Shown: piece by piece, positions 30,310-37,792 of the stretch
Layout: every line of letters starts with the position of its first letter
Position numbering within the stretch: the stretch's first letter is position 1
Assembly (NCBI RefSeq): GCF_003590775.1
Contig: NZ_QYUM01000003.1
Location: 436,501 to 500,500, forward strand
DNA: 64,000 bases
Direction: 5' to 3'
Source: Sphingomonas cavernae
GTDB taxonomy: Bacteria; Pseudomonadota; Alphaproteobacteria; Sphingomonadales; Sphingomonadaceae
The notes under the pieces: model-generated
Told to the model about the DNA's origin: nothing
The model's database searches: none
What the model saw: the letters and a program-made list of their open reading frames with translations, nothing else
Position numbers and translations under genes: made by a program

Positions 30310-31070
30310 ATCACGAGCTGTTCTTCGAGGAGGATGCGCCCGAACTTGGTGGAGAACGGCTGACGCTTCACCTGGATAGCTGGGAGGGGCCGCTCGATCT
30401 GCTGCTGTCGCTCGCGCGCGTCCAGAAGGTGGATTTGCGCGAAATCTCGATCCTTGCGCTGGTCGAGCAATATCTGGAATTTCTGAACGAGGCCAAGGCG
30501 CTCAAGCTCGAGATCGCGGCAGACTATCTCGTGATGGCGGCGTGGCTGGCCTATCTCAAATCCTGCCTCTTGCTGCCGCGCGATGTCGAGGCCGATCCCT
30601 CTCCCGAGGAGCTTGCGCTCAGGCTTCAGTTGCGTCTTCAGCGACTGAGCGCGATGCGTGAAGCGGGCGCGCGACTCGTTGGCCGCGACCGGCTGGGGCG
30701 CGACGTCTTTCAGCACGGCGCGCCCGAGGGACTCAGGACGATCCGCAAGAGCCTGTGGCAGGCCGATCTCTACGAACTGATCGCGGCTTACGGTGTGGTC
30801 AAGGCGAGGACCCAGCCCGCGTGGCACCAGGTCCAGCGCCGCCCCGTCATGACGCTCGAAGCGGCGCTGCACCGCGTGGAGCGGCTGATCGGGGAGCGCA
30901 TCGACTGGGCCGAGATCGCCACGTTCCTGCCCGACGGCTTGAGTTCGGAGCTACGGCGCTCGGCGCTTGCATCGAGTTTTGTTGCGGCGCTTGAACTCGC
31001 CAAGCAGGGGCGCGTCGCGCTAAAGCAGGAGGAGGCTTTCGCGCCACTCTATATCCGGAGCACATCGTGA
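30306..31070 (+). CDS. scpA: Segregation and condensation protein A
   Basis: Kleisin subunit of the Smc-ScpAB condensin. It has 254 residues. The N-terminal LDSWEGPLDLLLSLARVQKVD (about 23-43) is the conserved Smc-binding segment, with WLAYLKSCLLLP near 79. The C terminus has a winged-helix-like segment. ATGA overlaps link nagZ-scpA-scpB. Confidence 0.93.
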   Translation: MNHELFFEEDAPELGGERLTLHLDSWEGPLDLLLSLARVQKVDLREISILALVEQYLEFLNEAKALKLEIAADYLVMAAWLAYLKSCLLLPRDVEADPSPEELALRLQLRLQRLSAMREAGARLVGRDRLGRDVFQHGAPEGLRTIRKSLWQADLYELIAAYGVVKARTQPAWHQVQRRPVMTLEAALHRVERLIGERIDWAEIATFLPDGLSSELRRSALASSFVAALELAKQGRVALKQEEAFAPLYIRSTS

Positions 31071-31645
31071 ACCCTCCCGACGACAGGCTGCGTGCGGTGG
31101 AGGCAGCGCTCTTTGCTGCCGAACAGCCACTGACTCTGGCCGAAATCCAATCGCATGTCGGCCCTGCAGCCGATGTGAAGGCCGCGCTTGCGCAATTGCA
31201 GGAAGACTATGCGGGGCGCGGCATCGAACTGGTCGAGCGTGGCGGGCGCTGGCATTTCCAGACTGCGGCCGATCTGGCGCACATCCTGCGCCGCGAGCGT
31301 GAGGAGCCGCGCAAGCTGACGCGCGCGGGGATCGAGACGCTGGCGATCATCGCCTATCACGAACCCGTCAGCCGCGCGGAGATCGAGGCGATTCGCGGCG
31401 TCCAGATCTCCAAGGGGACGCTCGACGTGTTGATGGAGGCAGGCTGGGTACGTCCCGCAGGGCGACGCGAGGTGCCGGGGCGACCACTCATCTATGCGAC
31501 CACGCCCGATTTCCTCTCGCATTTCGGGCTTGAGAGCCGGCGCGACCTGCCCGGCATCGACGATTTGCGCGCCGCAGGGCTGCTTGATCCGGTCGATCTC
31601 GCAATCGCAGAGCTTGAACTGGAAAGCCCCGACGATAGCGACTAG
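31067..31645 (+). CDS. scpB: Segregation and condensation protein B
   Basis: Winged-helix partner of ScpA. It has 192 residues. Signatures: VEAALFAAEQPLT at the N terminus, ETLAIIAYHEPVSRAEIEAIRGV near 94-116, and GRPLIYATTPDFLSHFGL near 141. It overlaps scpA by ATGA. Confidence 0.93.
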   Translation: MNPPDDRLRAVEAALFAAEQPLTLAEIQSHVGPAADVKAALAQLQEDYAGRGIELVERGGRWHFQTAADLAHILRREREEPRKLTRAGIETLAIIAYHEPVSRAEIEAIRGVQISKGTLDVLMEAGWVRPAGRREVPGRPLIYATTPDFLSHFGLESRRDLPGIDDLRAAGLLDPVDLAIAELELESPDDSD

Positions 31646-31734
31646 ATAGGATCGGTGATTGTCATCGTTTTTGCATGATCCTGTCGCAAAGCGCCGCGTC
31701 GCTTTCGGCGAATCGTGCTTCGAGGAGAAAATAA

Positions 31735-31983
31735 ATGGGTGGTCTGAGCCTTTGGCATTGGCTCGTGGTCGGCGTGGTTATCTTGCTGCTTTTCGGCAAG
31801 GGTCGCTTCTCGGACATGATGGGTGACGTCGCAAAGGGCATCAAGAGCTTCAAGAAGGGCATGAGCGAGGACGAAGAGGCGCCGAAACCCGTCGCCACGC
31901 CGCGAATCGAGACGCAGAAGACCGTCGAGCCGACCGTGGAGCATGAAGCCCGTCCCGTGAGCGAGGATCGTCCGGCCAACTGA
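31735..31983 (+). CDS. tatA: Sec-independent translocase subunit TatA
   Basis: Pore-forming subunit of the twin-arginine export system. It has 82 residues: an N-terminal membrane helix (about 5-20), the FGKGRFSDM hinge, an amphipathic helix, and a polar tail. GAGGAG lies just upstream. First gene of tatABC. Confidence 0.92.
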   Translation: MGGLSLWHWLVVGVVILLLFGKGRFSDMMGDVAKGIKSFKKGMSEDEEAPKPVATPRIETQKTVEPTVEHEARPVSEDRPAN

Positions 31984-32030
31984 GCCGACGACGCCTCCCG
32001 CTTTCGCGCCTGTAGGATTACCGGGCCCGC

Positions 32031-32447
32031 ATGTTCGATATCGCCCCGACTGAATTGCTGCTGTGCGCCATCGTCGCACTACTGGTGATCGGCCCCAAGG
32101 ATCTGCCCAAGGCAATGCGCACGGTTGGTCATTGGGTTGGCCGTGCGCGCGGTGTAGCGCGCCATTTTCGCGCGGGCTTCGACACGATGGTGCGCGAGGC
32201 AGAACTCGAGGAAATGGAAAAGAAATGGCGTGAGGAAAACGAGCGCATCATGCGTGAGCATCCGCCAGGGCCATCCGCGGACGAGGGTGCGCCACAGTTG
32301 ACGCCGCAGCCCGAAATCGTCGATGCGCCCGAAATGACGCCGCCGCCTGCGTCCGCCGAGGACGCGAGCGAGGCTGAGGCGAAGAAGAAGCCGGCGAAGC
32401 CTGCGGGCCAGCTCGATTTCGGGCTCGATGCGGACACGCCGCAGTGA
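32031..32447 (+). CDS. tatB: Sec-independent translocase subunit TatB
   Basis: Substrate-receptor subunit of the Tat translocase. It has 138 residues: [26 protein letters not shown] has the TatB helix and Glu8, followed by a long amphipathic helix ([19 protein letters not shown]) and an acidic Pro/Ala tail. It overlaps tatC by four bases (GTGA). Confidence 0.92.
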   Translation: MFDIAPTELLLCAIVALLVIGPKDLPKAMRTVGHWVGRARGVARHFRAGFDTMVREAELEEMEKKWREENERIMREHPPGPSADEGAPQLTPQPEIVDAPEMTPPPASAEDASEAEAKKKPAKPAGQLDFGLDADTPQ

Positions 32448-33205
32448 ACGACATCGACGACACCCGCGCTCCGCTGCTTGAGCACCTGATCGAATTAAGA
32501 CGGCGGCTGCTCTGGTCGGTGGCGGCACTTGGGCTCGCCTTCATCGTGTGCTTCTATTTTGCGCGGCCGATCTTTTCATTTCTCGTCCAGCCGCTTGTCG
32601 CGGCGGGCCAGGGCAAGATTATCTACACCCAGGTGTTCGAGGCGTTCTTCGTCCAGATCAAGGTTGCGCTGTTTGCGGCCATGATGGTCGCTTTCCCCGT
32701 GATCGCGAGCCAGCTCTGGCAGTTCGTTGCGCCCGGACTCTATCGTCAGGAGAAAAAGGCGCTTCTGCCCTTCCTGATCGCGACGCCGGTCTTGTTCATT
32801 GCGGGCGCCTCGCTTGCCTATTTCTTCGCTGTCCCCGTGGCGCTGCGCTTCCTGCTGAGCTTCCAGGGGGATCTGGGCGGCATCGAGCAGGAGGCGTTGC
32901 CGGCAGTCGGCAACTATCTTTCCTTCATCATGCAATTCATCATGGCCTTCGGGATCGCCTTCCTGACCCCGGTGCTGCTGATGCTGCTCGAACGTGCGGG
33001 GATCGTGACGCGCCAGCAACTCGTGGGTGCCCGGCGTTACATGATCGTCGTTGCTTTCGTCATAGCAGCGGTGTTCACGCCGCCCGACGTCGTCTCGCAA
33101 CTGATGCTCGCCGTCCCGTTGGTGCTGCTCTATGAAATGACGCTTGTGACGATCTGGATCACCGAAAAGCGCCGCGCGCGTCAAGGCGCTATCCCCGAGA
33201 AGTAG
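32444..33205 (+). CDS. tatC: Sec-independent translocase subunit TatC
   Basis: Six-helix membrane core of the Tat system that recognises the twin-arginine signal. It has 253 residues. [17 protein letters not shown] at 9-25 holds the conserved N-terminal Glu/Arg motif, and [14 protein letters not shown] near 94 is the first periplasmic-to-cytoplasmic loop signature. Start GTG at 32444. Confidence 0.94.
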   Translation: MNDIDDTRAPLLEHLIELRRRLLWSVAALGLAFIVCFYFARPIFSFLVQPLVAAGQGKIIYTQVFEAFFVQIKVALFAAMMVAFPVIASQLWQFVAPGLYRQEKKALLPFLIATPVLFIAGASLAYFFAVPVALRFLLSFQGDLGGIEQEALPAVGNYLSFIMQFIMAFGIAFLTPVLLMLLERAGIVTRQQLVGARRYMIVVAFVIAAVFTPPDVVSQLMLAVPLVLLYEMTLVTIWITEKRRARQGAIPEK

Positions 33206-33240
33206 GAAAGGGCCGCCCGCAAGGTGCGGCCGACCCTTTC
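33206..33240. terminator. Bidirectional terminator between tatC and the entericidin-like gene
   Basis: gaaaggg (33206-33212) pairs with ccctttc (33234-33240), and an inner ggccgc/gcggcc stem extends the hairpin. It immediately follows the tatC stop. A/T runs on both sides suit both converging transcripts. Confidence 0.65.
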
Positions 33241-33256
33241 ACTTACGACCGATCGA

Positions 33257-33385
33257 TCAGTCGATCGCGTCTTCGCCGGCTTCGCCAACCGATTTGATGT
33301 CCTGGCCAGCGCCTTGAACGGTGTTGCACGCAGATACGAGCAGGCCGCTCGCGATCATCATCAACGCCAGATATTTGCGGATCAT
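33257..33385 (-). CDS. Entericidin A/B-like small lipoprotein
   Basis: A 42-residue protein too short for usual ORF cut-offs. Signal peptide MIRKYLALMMIASGLLVSAC ends in the lipobox VSAC. The mature part NTVQGAGQDIKSVGEAGEDA is characteristic of the entericidin (EcnA/EcnB) family. GGAGG lies 7 bases upstream of the ATG at 33385. An EcfG-like promoter (GGAAC-N17-CATT) lies about 50 bases upstream. Such lipoproteins are often stress-induced envelope components. The specific role is unknown. Confidence 0.85.
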   Translation of the reverse strand: MIRKYLALMMIASGLLVSACNTVQGAGQDIKSVGEAGEDAID

Positions 33386-33431
33386 GTCGTCCTCCGAATG
33401 AAGCCGCGTCACTAGCGGCCTTCAGGGGGAC

Positions 33432-33457
33432 AATGCGCGAAAAGCCGAATCGGTTCC
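33432..33457 (-). promoter_or_regulatory. EcfG-like promoter for the entericidin-like gene
   Basis: On the - strand, GGAAC (33457-33453) is followed after 17 bases by CATT (33435-33432). The general stress sigma factor EcfG of alphaproteobacteria reads GGAAC-N16/17-CGTT, so this has one mismatch in the -10. Confidence 0.5.
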
Positions 33458-33483
33458 GAAACGACGAGGCGGGATGACGGGAA

Positions 33484-33586
33484 TAAAATGAGGCCCGAAC
33501 ATGCCACCGGGGGGGAGGGGGTTGGCATGTCCGGGCCCTTGTCTTGGATAGCGAGAGCGGGGGGGCAAAAGGTCACTATCCAAGAT
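33484..33586 (-). ncRNA. Candidate stress-induced small RNA with two C-rich loops
   Basis: No ORF is present on either strand. On the - strand, two hairpins follow each other. Hairpin 1 has a 10-bp stem, TCTTGGATAG (from 33585) with CTATCCAAGA, and a loop carrying seven C in a row. Hairpin 2 has a 15-bp stem (GGCCCG.ACATGCCA with one G-U pair) and a loop reading CCCCCTCCCCCCC, followed by TCATTTTATT, a terminator-like tail. A perfect EcfG promoter lies directly upstream, placing the start near 33586 and giving an RNA of about 100 nt. C-rich loops can pair with Shine-Dalgarno sequences of mRNAs, as in the cuckoo RNAs of Rhodobacter and sX13 of Xanthomonas. It may belong to an already reported sphingomonad RNA family such as SuhB. 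I cannot check this. Confidence 0.65.
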
Positions 33587-33590
33587 CAAA

Positions 33591-33615
33591 AACGGGCGGC
33601 GGCGGCTTTGGTTCC
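33591..33615 (-). promoter_or_regulatory. EcfG promoter for the candidate small RNA
   Basis: On the - strand, GGAAC (33615-33611), a 16-base spacer, then CGTT (33594-33591): an exact match to the EcfG consensus GGAAC-N16/17-CGTT. It lies downstream of the phyP stop, outside any gene. Confidence 0.7.
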
Positions 33616-33677
33616 GTGTTGGCGCAAAATTTTTTGGGCAAACCGTTCGGAGGAAAAATGCGTTTAGTGGCCAATAT

Positions 33678-35276
33678 TTAGAGACGGGGCGTCTCGTCGC
33701 TGGTTGCCAGGATAAGCGAAAATTCGCCGATTCTTGTGTCGCGAGCGAGGGGTGAACGAAGCTGTCGGGAAAGACCCTCAATGACGCGACCGAAACGGTC
33801 CGCCAGGCGTGCATCAAGCGCCGCGCTTTCGATCAACGCGGACGAACAAACGGACAAACGCGCGCTTCCCGCATCGACTGGGCGCAGCGTGATCGCGATG
33901 CGGGCACGCGCATCGCAGCTCATTGCGAGTTCGATCAGTTCGGTCAGCAGAAAGGCTACCGGCACCGCGACATCCTGGGTGACATAGCAGGTCGCCAGGT
34001 CGAGCGTGATGATGGGGCCGTGTTCGCCTTCGGGTACGGATGCACGCAGATTCTGGGCCAGTTCCCCCACCAGCTTGCGCAGCTCAACGCCGCGACTCTC
34101 TTCCAGTTCGGCATAATGATTGCGGTGGACCACAGAGAGCGCGTCGACACGGCGCTGGATCGAGGCATAAGCGCGCGCGACATCCGGGGCATTGGCGCCG
34201 CGTGCGTGCAGGTTGATCAGGCTGGCGATGACCTGGAGATTGTTCTTCACGCGGTGATGCACCTCGCGGGTCAGGCGCGTCTGACGCGCGAGCCCCTCGG
34301 CAAGCTCGGCTTCGTGCGTGGAGATCATGCGGGTGATCGTGTGGAAGGTCGAACCGAGCTGACGCAACTCGTGCGCCGATGTCGGTTCCTGGATGGGTTC
34401 GAGGATCTCGCCCGGCTGGTAGGCTGAAACCTCTCGCTCGAGCCGGCGCAGCGGTCGGATGAGCAGCCGGTCGACCACCAGCCAGCCGATCGCGGCAGCC
34501 GCGGCCCACATCACGAGCGGCAGGAGGATCGCGACGATCTCGGCAGCGCTGAACGGCTCGCGCGCGACGGTCATTTCGGCGGAAAGACCGGTGGTGCCAA
34601 CCGGCGCAGACAGCGTTTCATAGCCGGCAAGGCCGGGCTCGCCGGTATATTCGATCAGCGTCAGGCTCTCGTCTGGTCCGACAAGCGCCAGCGCGTAATC
34701 GACCGTGAAGCCCCCGGGCGCGCCAACAGCAGCCAGCGCTTCACGCGAATATACGATGACGCCAGCATGCGACGTGCTGCTCCCGACCACGATCTCGAGT
34801 CGTCCGTTCTGCAACTCGATCCGGGGCACGCCAGTGGCCGGCAGCGACAAGGTGCTCGGCCTGCGGGGCGCAAAGGCAGGCGTGGCGCATATGGGGGTGG
34901 AAGCGGGGCCGAATATCGCGAAGGGCGCGGCCGAGCCGCCCTGCGCGGACATGATCCCCGACAGTCGCGCGCAGATCGCGGGATCTTCCGACTGGTCGCC
35001 GAGTGCTTCCATGGCGACACGTGTCGCCGAAATGTCGGAGGCGATCGTCGCCGCAAGCTTCCGCGTGCTTTCAGTCAGGGCGATTCGCATTTGCGCCTGG
35101 TTTTCGAGATCAGCGGTGCGACTCGACTGCAGGGTGGCGAAAAAGGCGATCAGGCCAAGGGGCAGAAGCGCGAGGCTGAGGATCAGGAAGAGCTTGAAGC
35201 CCGTCGACAGATTCGCAAGACGCGGCTCTCGCAGCGCCATGCGGGCTGCGTTAGCGCCGGAATCGCGCGGCTTCAC
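33678..35276 (-). CDS. phyP: PhyP-like HisKA_2 sensor protein, negative regulator of the general stress response
   Basis: A 532-residue membrane sensor. It has a membrane helix at about 27-50, a periplasmic domain (51-245), a second helix (246-270), a HAMP-like linker, and a HisKA_2 dimerisation domain with REVHHRVKNNLQVIASL (His pair 340-341). The ATPase domain looks degenerate: where the N-box Asn should be, the sequence reads ELIELAMSC, and I find no DxGxG motif. In Sphingomonas Fr1, the kinase encoded next to nepR (PhyP) dephosphorylates PhyR and keeps the response off, and this gene fits that description. It starts with GTG at 35276, six bases after nepR, so the two are co-transcribed. 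Confidence 0.8.
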   Translation of the reverse strand: MKPRDSGANAARMALREPRLANLSTGFKLFLILSLALLPLGLIAFFATLQSSRTADLENQAQMRIALTESTRKLAATIASDISATRVAMEALGDQSEDPAICARLSGIMSAQGGSAAPFAIFGPASTPICATPAFAPRRPSTLSLPATGVPRIELQNGRLEIVVGSSTSHAGVIVYSREALAAVGAPGGFTVDYALALVGPDESLTLIEYTGEPGLAGYETLSAPVGTTGLSAEMTVAREPFSAAEIVAILLPLVMWAAAAAIGWLVVDRLLIRPLRRLEREVSAYQPGEILEPIQEPTSAHELRQLGSTFHTITRMISTHEAELAEGLARQTRLTREVHHRVKNNLQVIASLINLHARGANAPDVARAYASIQRRVDALSVVHRNHYAELEESRGVELRKLVGELAQNLRASVPEGEHGPIITLDLATCYVTQDVAVPVAFLLTELIELAMSCDARARIAITLRPVDAGSARLSVCSSALIESAALDARLADRFGRVIEGLSRQLRSPLARDTRIGEFSLILATSDETPRL

Positions 35277-35282
35277 GCCGCT

Positions 35283-35471
35283 TCAACCGAGCTTGCCCAG
35301 AAGATCGAGCATTTCGGAAGGGACGGCCTCATCTACGGTTTTCTGGTACACGGAGCGGAGGGCCTGCCCGACGTCGCGGCTATTGGCCGGACGGGTCGAC
35401 CCTGCCCGCTTTTCCTTTCTGGCGCCTGCGGAAGACGGGTCCGACTTTTTTACTTTATCTTTTGTCGACAC
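35283..35471 (-). CDS. nepR: Anti-sigma factor NepR
   Basis: Small protein that binds EcfG under normal conditions and is pulled away by phosphorylated PhyR. The C-terminal half has the NepR motif DVGQALRSVYQKTVDEAVP followed by EMLDLLGKL. I chose the GTG at 35471 (62 residues), which has GGGGGA 10 bases upstream. A TTG at 35504 would add 11 residues but has no ribosome site. It is followed closely by phyP and divergent from phyR. Confidence 0.85.
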   Translation of the reverse strand: MSTKDKVKKSDPSSAGARKEKRAGSTRPANSRDVGQALRSVYQKTVDEAVPSEMLDLLGKLG

Positions 35472-35590
35472 CGGCGGTGAATCCCCCTGCACAGCTACTT
35501 GCAAAGCCCGAACACAGGCACCTCTCTGGCCGAAAACCCCTCGTCAATCAAATGGCAAGACGCGTGCGGCGTATTTGATGATTGGTGGAT

Positions 35591-35617
35591 GAAACAAAAA
35601 ACTCGCTGGTTGGTTCC
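35591..35617. promoter_or_regulatory. Overlapping divergent EcfG-like promoters, nepR-phyR region
   Basis: On the - strand, GGAAC (35617-35613) is followed after 16 bases by TGTT, facing nepR. On the + strand, GAAAC (35591-35595) is followed after 16 bases by GGTT, facing phyR. Each has one or two mismatches to GGAAC-N16-CGTT. The -35 of one lies on the -10 of the other. Confidence 0.4.
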
Positions 35618-35719
35618 AGACTGTTACGCATCTGTATCCGCTTTGCGCGTAAGGGGAAGCCTTGTCATAGGTCGCCGCCCGCCGCACAACAACCGTTCGA
35701 TCATAGGAGCATCGCATCA

Positions 35720-36514
35720 ATGTCGCTTGGTCAGCAACTGGCGCCGCATCTGCCCTTCCTTCGCCGCTATGCGCGCGCCCTTACGGGCAGCCAAAGCCAC
35801 GGCGACACTTATGTCCGTGCGACGCTCGAAGCCATCGTCGATGCTCCCGAACAGTTTCCGCGCGACGTCGATCCGCGGCTCGGTCTCTATCGGACCTTCC
35901 AGGCGATCTGGTCGTCGACCAATTTTGATGGTGAGGGACCCGTAACCGAAGGTCAGCAGCATGAAACTATCGCTCAGGCGCGGCTGGCGCAGATTACTCC
36001 GCTGTCGCGGCAGGCGCTGCTGCTCACCTCGATGGAGGGTTTCACCACCGAGGATGCAGCCTATCTGATCGACTCCGACACGGAGGAGGTCGATACGCTC
36101 GTCGCCGAGGCTTTGGCCGAAATCGAGCGCCAGACGCGCGCCGATGTGCTCATCATCGAAGACGAGCCGATCATCGCCATGGATATCGAGACGATCGTGC
36201 GCGATCTTGGGCATGACGTGACGGGCGTCGCGGTTACGCGCGACGAAGCCGTGGCGCTGGCGAAGGCACGCCGGCCCGGGCTGGTGCTGGCGGATATTCA
36301 ACTCGCCGACGACAGCAGCGGCATTGACGCGGTAAAGGACATATTGCGAGAGTTCAGCGTGCCGGTGATCTTTATCACGGCCTTTCCCGAACGCCTGCTG
36401 ACGGGCGAGCGGCCAGAGCCGACCTTTCTCATCACCAAGCCGTTTCAGCGCTCCACGGTGAAGGCAGCGATCGCGCAAGCGCTGTTCTTCGACCAGGCGA
36501 CTGTCCCTGCATAG
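35720..36514 (+). CDS. phyR: Response regulator PhyR (sigma-like plus receiver domain)
   Basis: Anti-anti-sigma factor of the general stress response. It has 264 residues. The N-terminal half (1-135) resembles an EcfG sigma factor (LPFLRRYARALTGSQSHGD ... LTSMEGFTTEDAAYLI) and captures NepR. The C-terminal receiver (about 141-264) has the acidic pair Glu147/Asp148, the phosphoacceptor Asp192 in LVLADIQLAD, Thr in FITAFPE and Lys in ITKPF. The start ATG at 35720 has AGGAG 10 bases upstream. Divergent from nepR. Confidence 0.95.
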   Translation: MSLGQQLAPHLPFLRRYARALTGSQSHGDTYVRATLEAIVDAPEQFPRDVDPRLGLYRTFQAIWSSTNFDGEGPVTEGQQHETIAQARLAQITPLSRQALLLTSMEGFTTEDAAYLIDSDTEEVDTLVAEALAEIERQTRADVLIIEDEPIIAMDIETIVRDLGHDVTGVAVTRDEAVALAKARRPGLVLADIQLADDSSGIDAVKDILREFSVPVIFITAFPERLLTGERPEPTFLITKPFQRSTVKAAIAQALFFDQATVPA

Positions 36515-36530
36515 TCTTCGATACGGCGAC

Positions 36531-36555
36531 GGAACTGCGATGGCGTTCCCGCGTT
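36531..36555 (+). promoter_or_regulatory. EcfG promoter upstream of the 44-residue ORF and ecfG
   Basis: GGAAC at 36531-36535, 16-base spacer, CGTT at 36552-36555: an exact EcfG consensus match. It implies positive autoregulation of ecfG through a short two-gene operon. The likely transcription start is near 36562. Confidence 0.75.
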
Positions 36556-36592
36556 GAATTCATTCAGGATCGTAACGCAGGGCCGCGACTCC

Positions 36593-36727
36593 ATGGCTGA
36601 TGACAAGCAGGTTCACATCGATACCGAGGACGCACGGGCCGGCTGGACGCCGCACGTCACGCGCTATGTTCTCGGCATTTCGCTGGCAGCCGTGGTAATC
36701 CTTTTTGCCATCATTGTTCTGCTCTGA
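36593..36727 (+). CDS. 44-residue single-pass membrane protein upstream of ecfG
   Basis: The ATG at 36593 starts a 44-residue frame too short for the usual cut-off. It has an acidic/polar head (MADDKQVHIDTEDARAG), then a membrane helix of about 20 residues (VLGISLAAVVILFAIIVLL) to the C terminus. It lies 38 bases after a perfect EcfG promoter and 99 bases before ecfG. The function is unknown. The context points to a stress-induced membrane microprotein. Confidence 0.65.
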   Translation: MADDKQVHIDTEDARAGWTPHVTRYVLGISLAAVVILFAIIVLL

Positions 36728-36826
36728 CTCCACGTATTTCGGGGATTTCGTTGGCCGCTGCGGCGGAGCGGTGCTAATTTTGCACGTACGGAGGCGGCGA
36801 TTCGCTGAATCGACCGAGCCGGGGAC

Positions 36827-37492
36827 ATGATGGGCAAGGACATAACTCAAACATTGACGGACCATTCCGACAGCGACGCGGACCTGGACTCGCCGGCTCC
36901 GGAGCACGTGTCCCTGGGGGACGACGAGTTCAAAACCGAACTTGGCGCTGTCATTCCCCACCTGCGTGCCTTTGGCCGATCTCTCTCGGGCAATGCCGAT
37001 CTTGCCGACGATCTGGTTCAGGAAACGCTGATGAAGGCCTGGGCGGCGCGCAAGCGCTTTCAGGCGGGCACCAATATGCGCGCCTGGACCTTCATCATCC
37101 TGCGCAATCTCTATCTCTCGCAGATGCGCCGCGCGCGCTTCAAGGGGGAGTGGGATGATCTCACGGCGGACAAGATCCTGGCGGCGCCTGCAAGCCAGGA
37201 TCGGCATGTCGAACTGGCCGACATGCACCGCGCGCTTATGCTGCTCCCACAGCCTCAGCGAGAGGCCCTGATCCTCGTCGGAGCGGGCGGCTTCGCCTAT
37301 GAGGAGGCGGCCGAAATTTGCGGCGTCGCGGTGGGCACGATCAAAAGTCGTGTCGCGCGGGGGCGTGTGGCGCTCGAGCAGATCATGCAGGACAATACGC
37401 TCAGCCCGCGCAGCGAGCACGAGGGCGATACCGGGCGTTCGGCGCTTGAGACGATCATGGAACAGGTGGACGAACTCAGCCGCGATCGCTGA
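36827..37492 (+). CDS. ecfG: General stress sigma factor EcfG
   Basis: ECF15-type RNA polymerase sigma factor. It has 221 residues. After an acidic N-terminal extension of about 40 residues, region 2 (LRAFGRSLSGNADLADDLVQETLMKAWAA, about 46-75) and MRAWTFIILRNLYLSQMRR are seen. Region 4 (LPQPQREALILVGAGGFAYEEAAEICG, about 140-170, with GTIKSRVARGR) completes the sigma factor. It is held by NepR and released by PhyR-P. ATGATG start, with GGGGA just upstream. Confidence 0.94.
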   Translation: MMGKDITQTLTDHSDSDADLDSPAPEHVSLGDDEFKTELGAVIPHLRAFGRSLSGNADLADDLVQETLMKAWAARKRFQAGTNMRAWTFIILRNLYLSQMRRARFKGEWDDLTADKILAAPASQDRHVELADMHRALMLLPQPQREALILVGAGGFAYEEAAEICGVAVGTIKSRVARGRVALEQIMQDNTLSPRSEHEGDTGRSALETIMEQVDELSRDR

Positions 37493-37551
37493 CGCGGGGC
37501 TTCGAGCCTGATTTACATTTCTGGTTGGTTCAGCCTGAAACGATCAGCGTC

Positions 37552-37716
37552 CTAGCGTATCCTGTCCAGCAACGCGCGCATATCGGCGGGGGGCTGATCC
37601 ATGCGCTCGCGAAATGCGGCGCGCAACGCCTCACCGACGCCGTCGGTCCGTCGTGGGCGTGCTACCAGCGTCGGGTGGCCGTTTACGCTACAATCCTGGT
37701 CCCTTCTATCACGCAT
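37552..37716 (-). CDS. Second NepR-like small protein
   Basis: In the 300-base gap between ecfG and glnE the - strand encodes a 54-residue protein (ATG at 37716, TAG at 37554-37552). Its C-terminal half GVGEALRAAFRERMDQPP followed by DMRALLDRIR aligns with NepR of this locus (DVGQALRSVYQKTVDEAVP, EMLDLLGKL): VGxALR, an aromatic, an Asp, a Pro and the MxxLL end are shared. The first 23 residues are basic and unlike NepR. No clear ribosome site precedes the ATG, so the exact start is uncertain. It is probably a paralogous anti-sigma factor. It could also be a decayed copy. Confidence 0.6.
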   Translation of the reverse strand: MRDRRDQDCSVNGHPTLVARPRRTDGVGEALRAAFRERMDQPPADMRALLDRIR

Positions 37717-37792
37717 GCACTCACAACGCGGCTGAGCGCGGCTGGTTGCGTGCCGGCTGTCTTTTGAAGAACGGTGCCGTTAAGGCAGTTGC

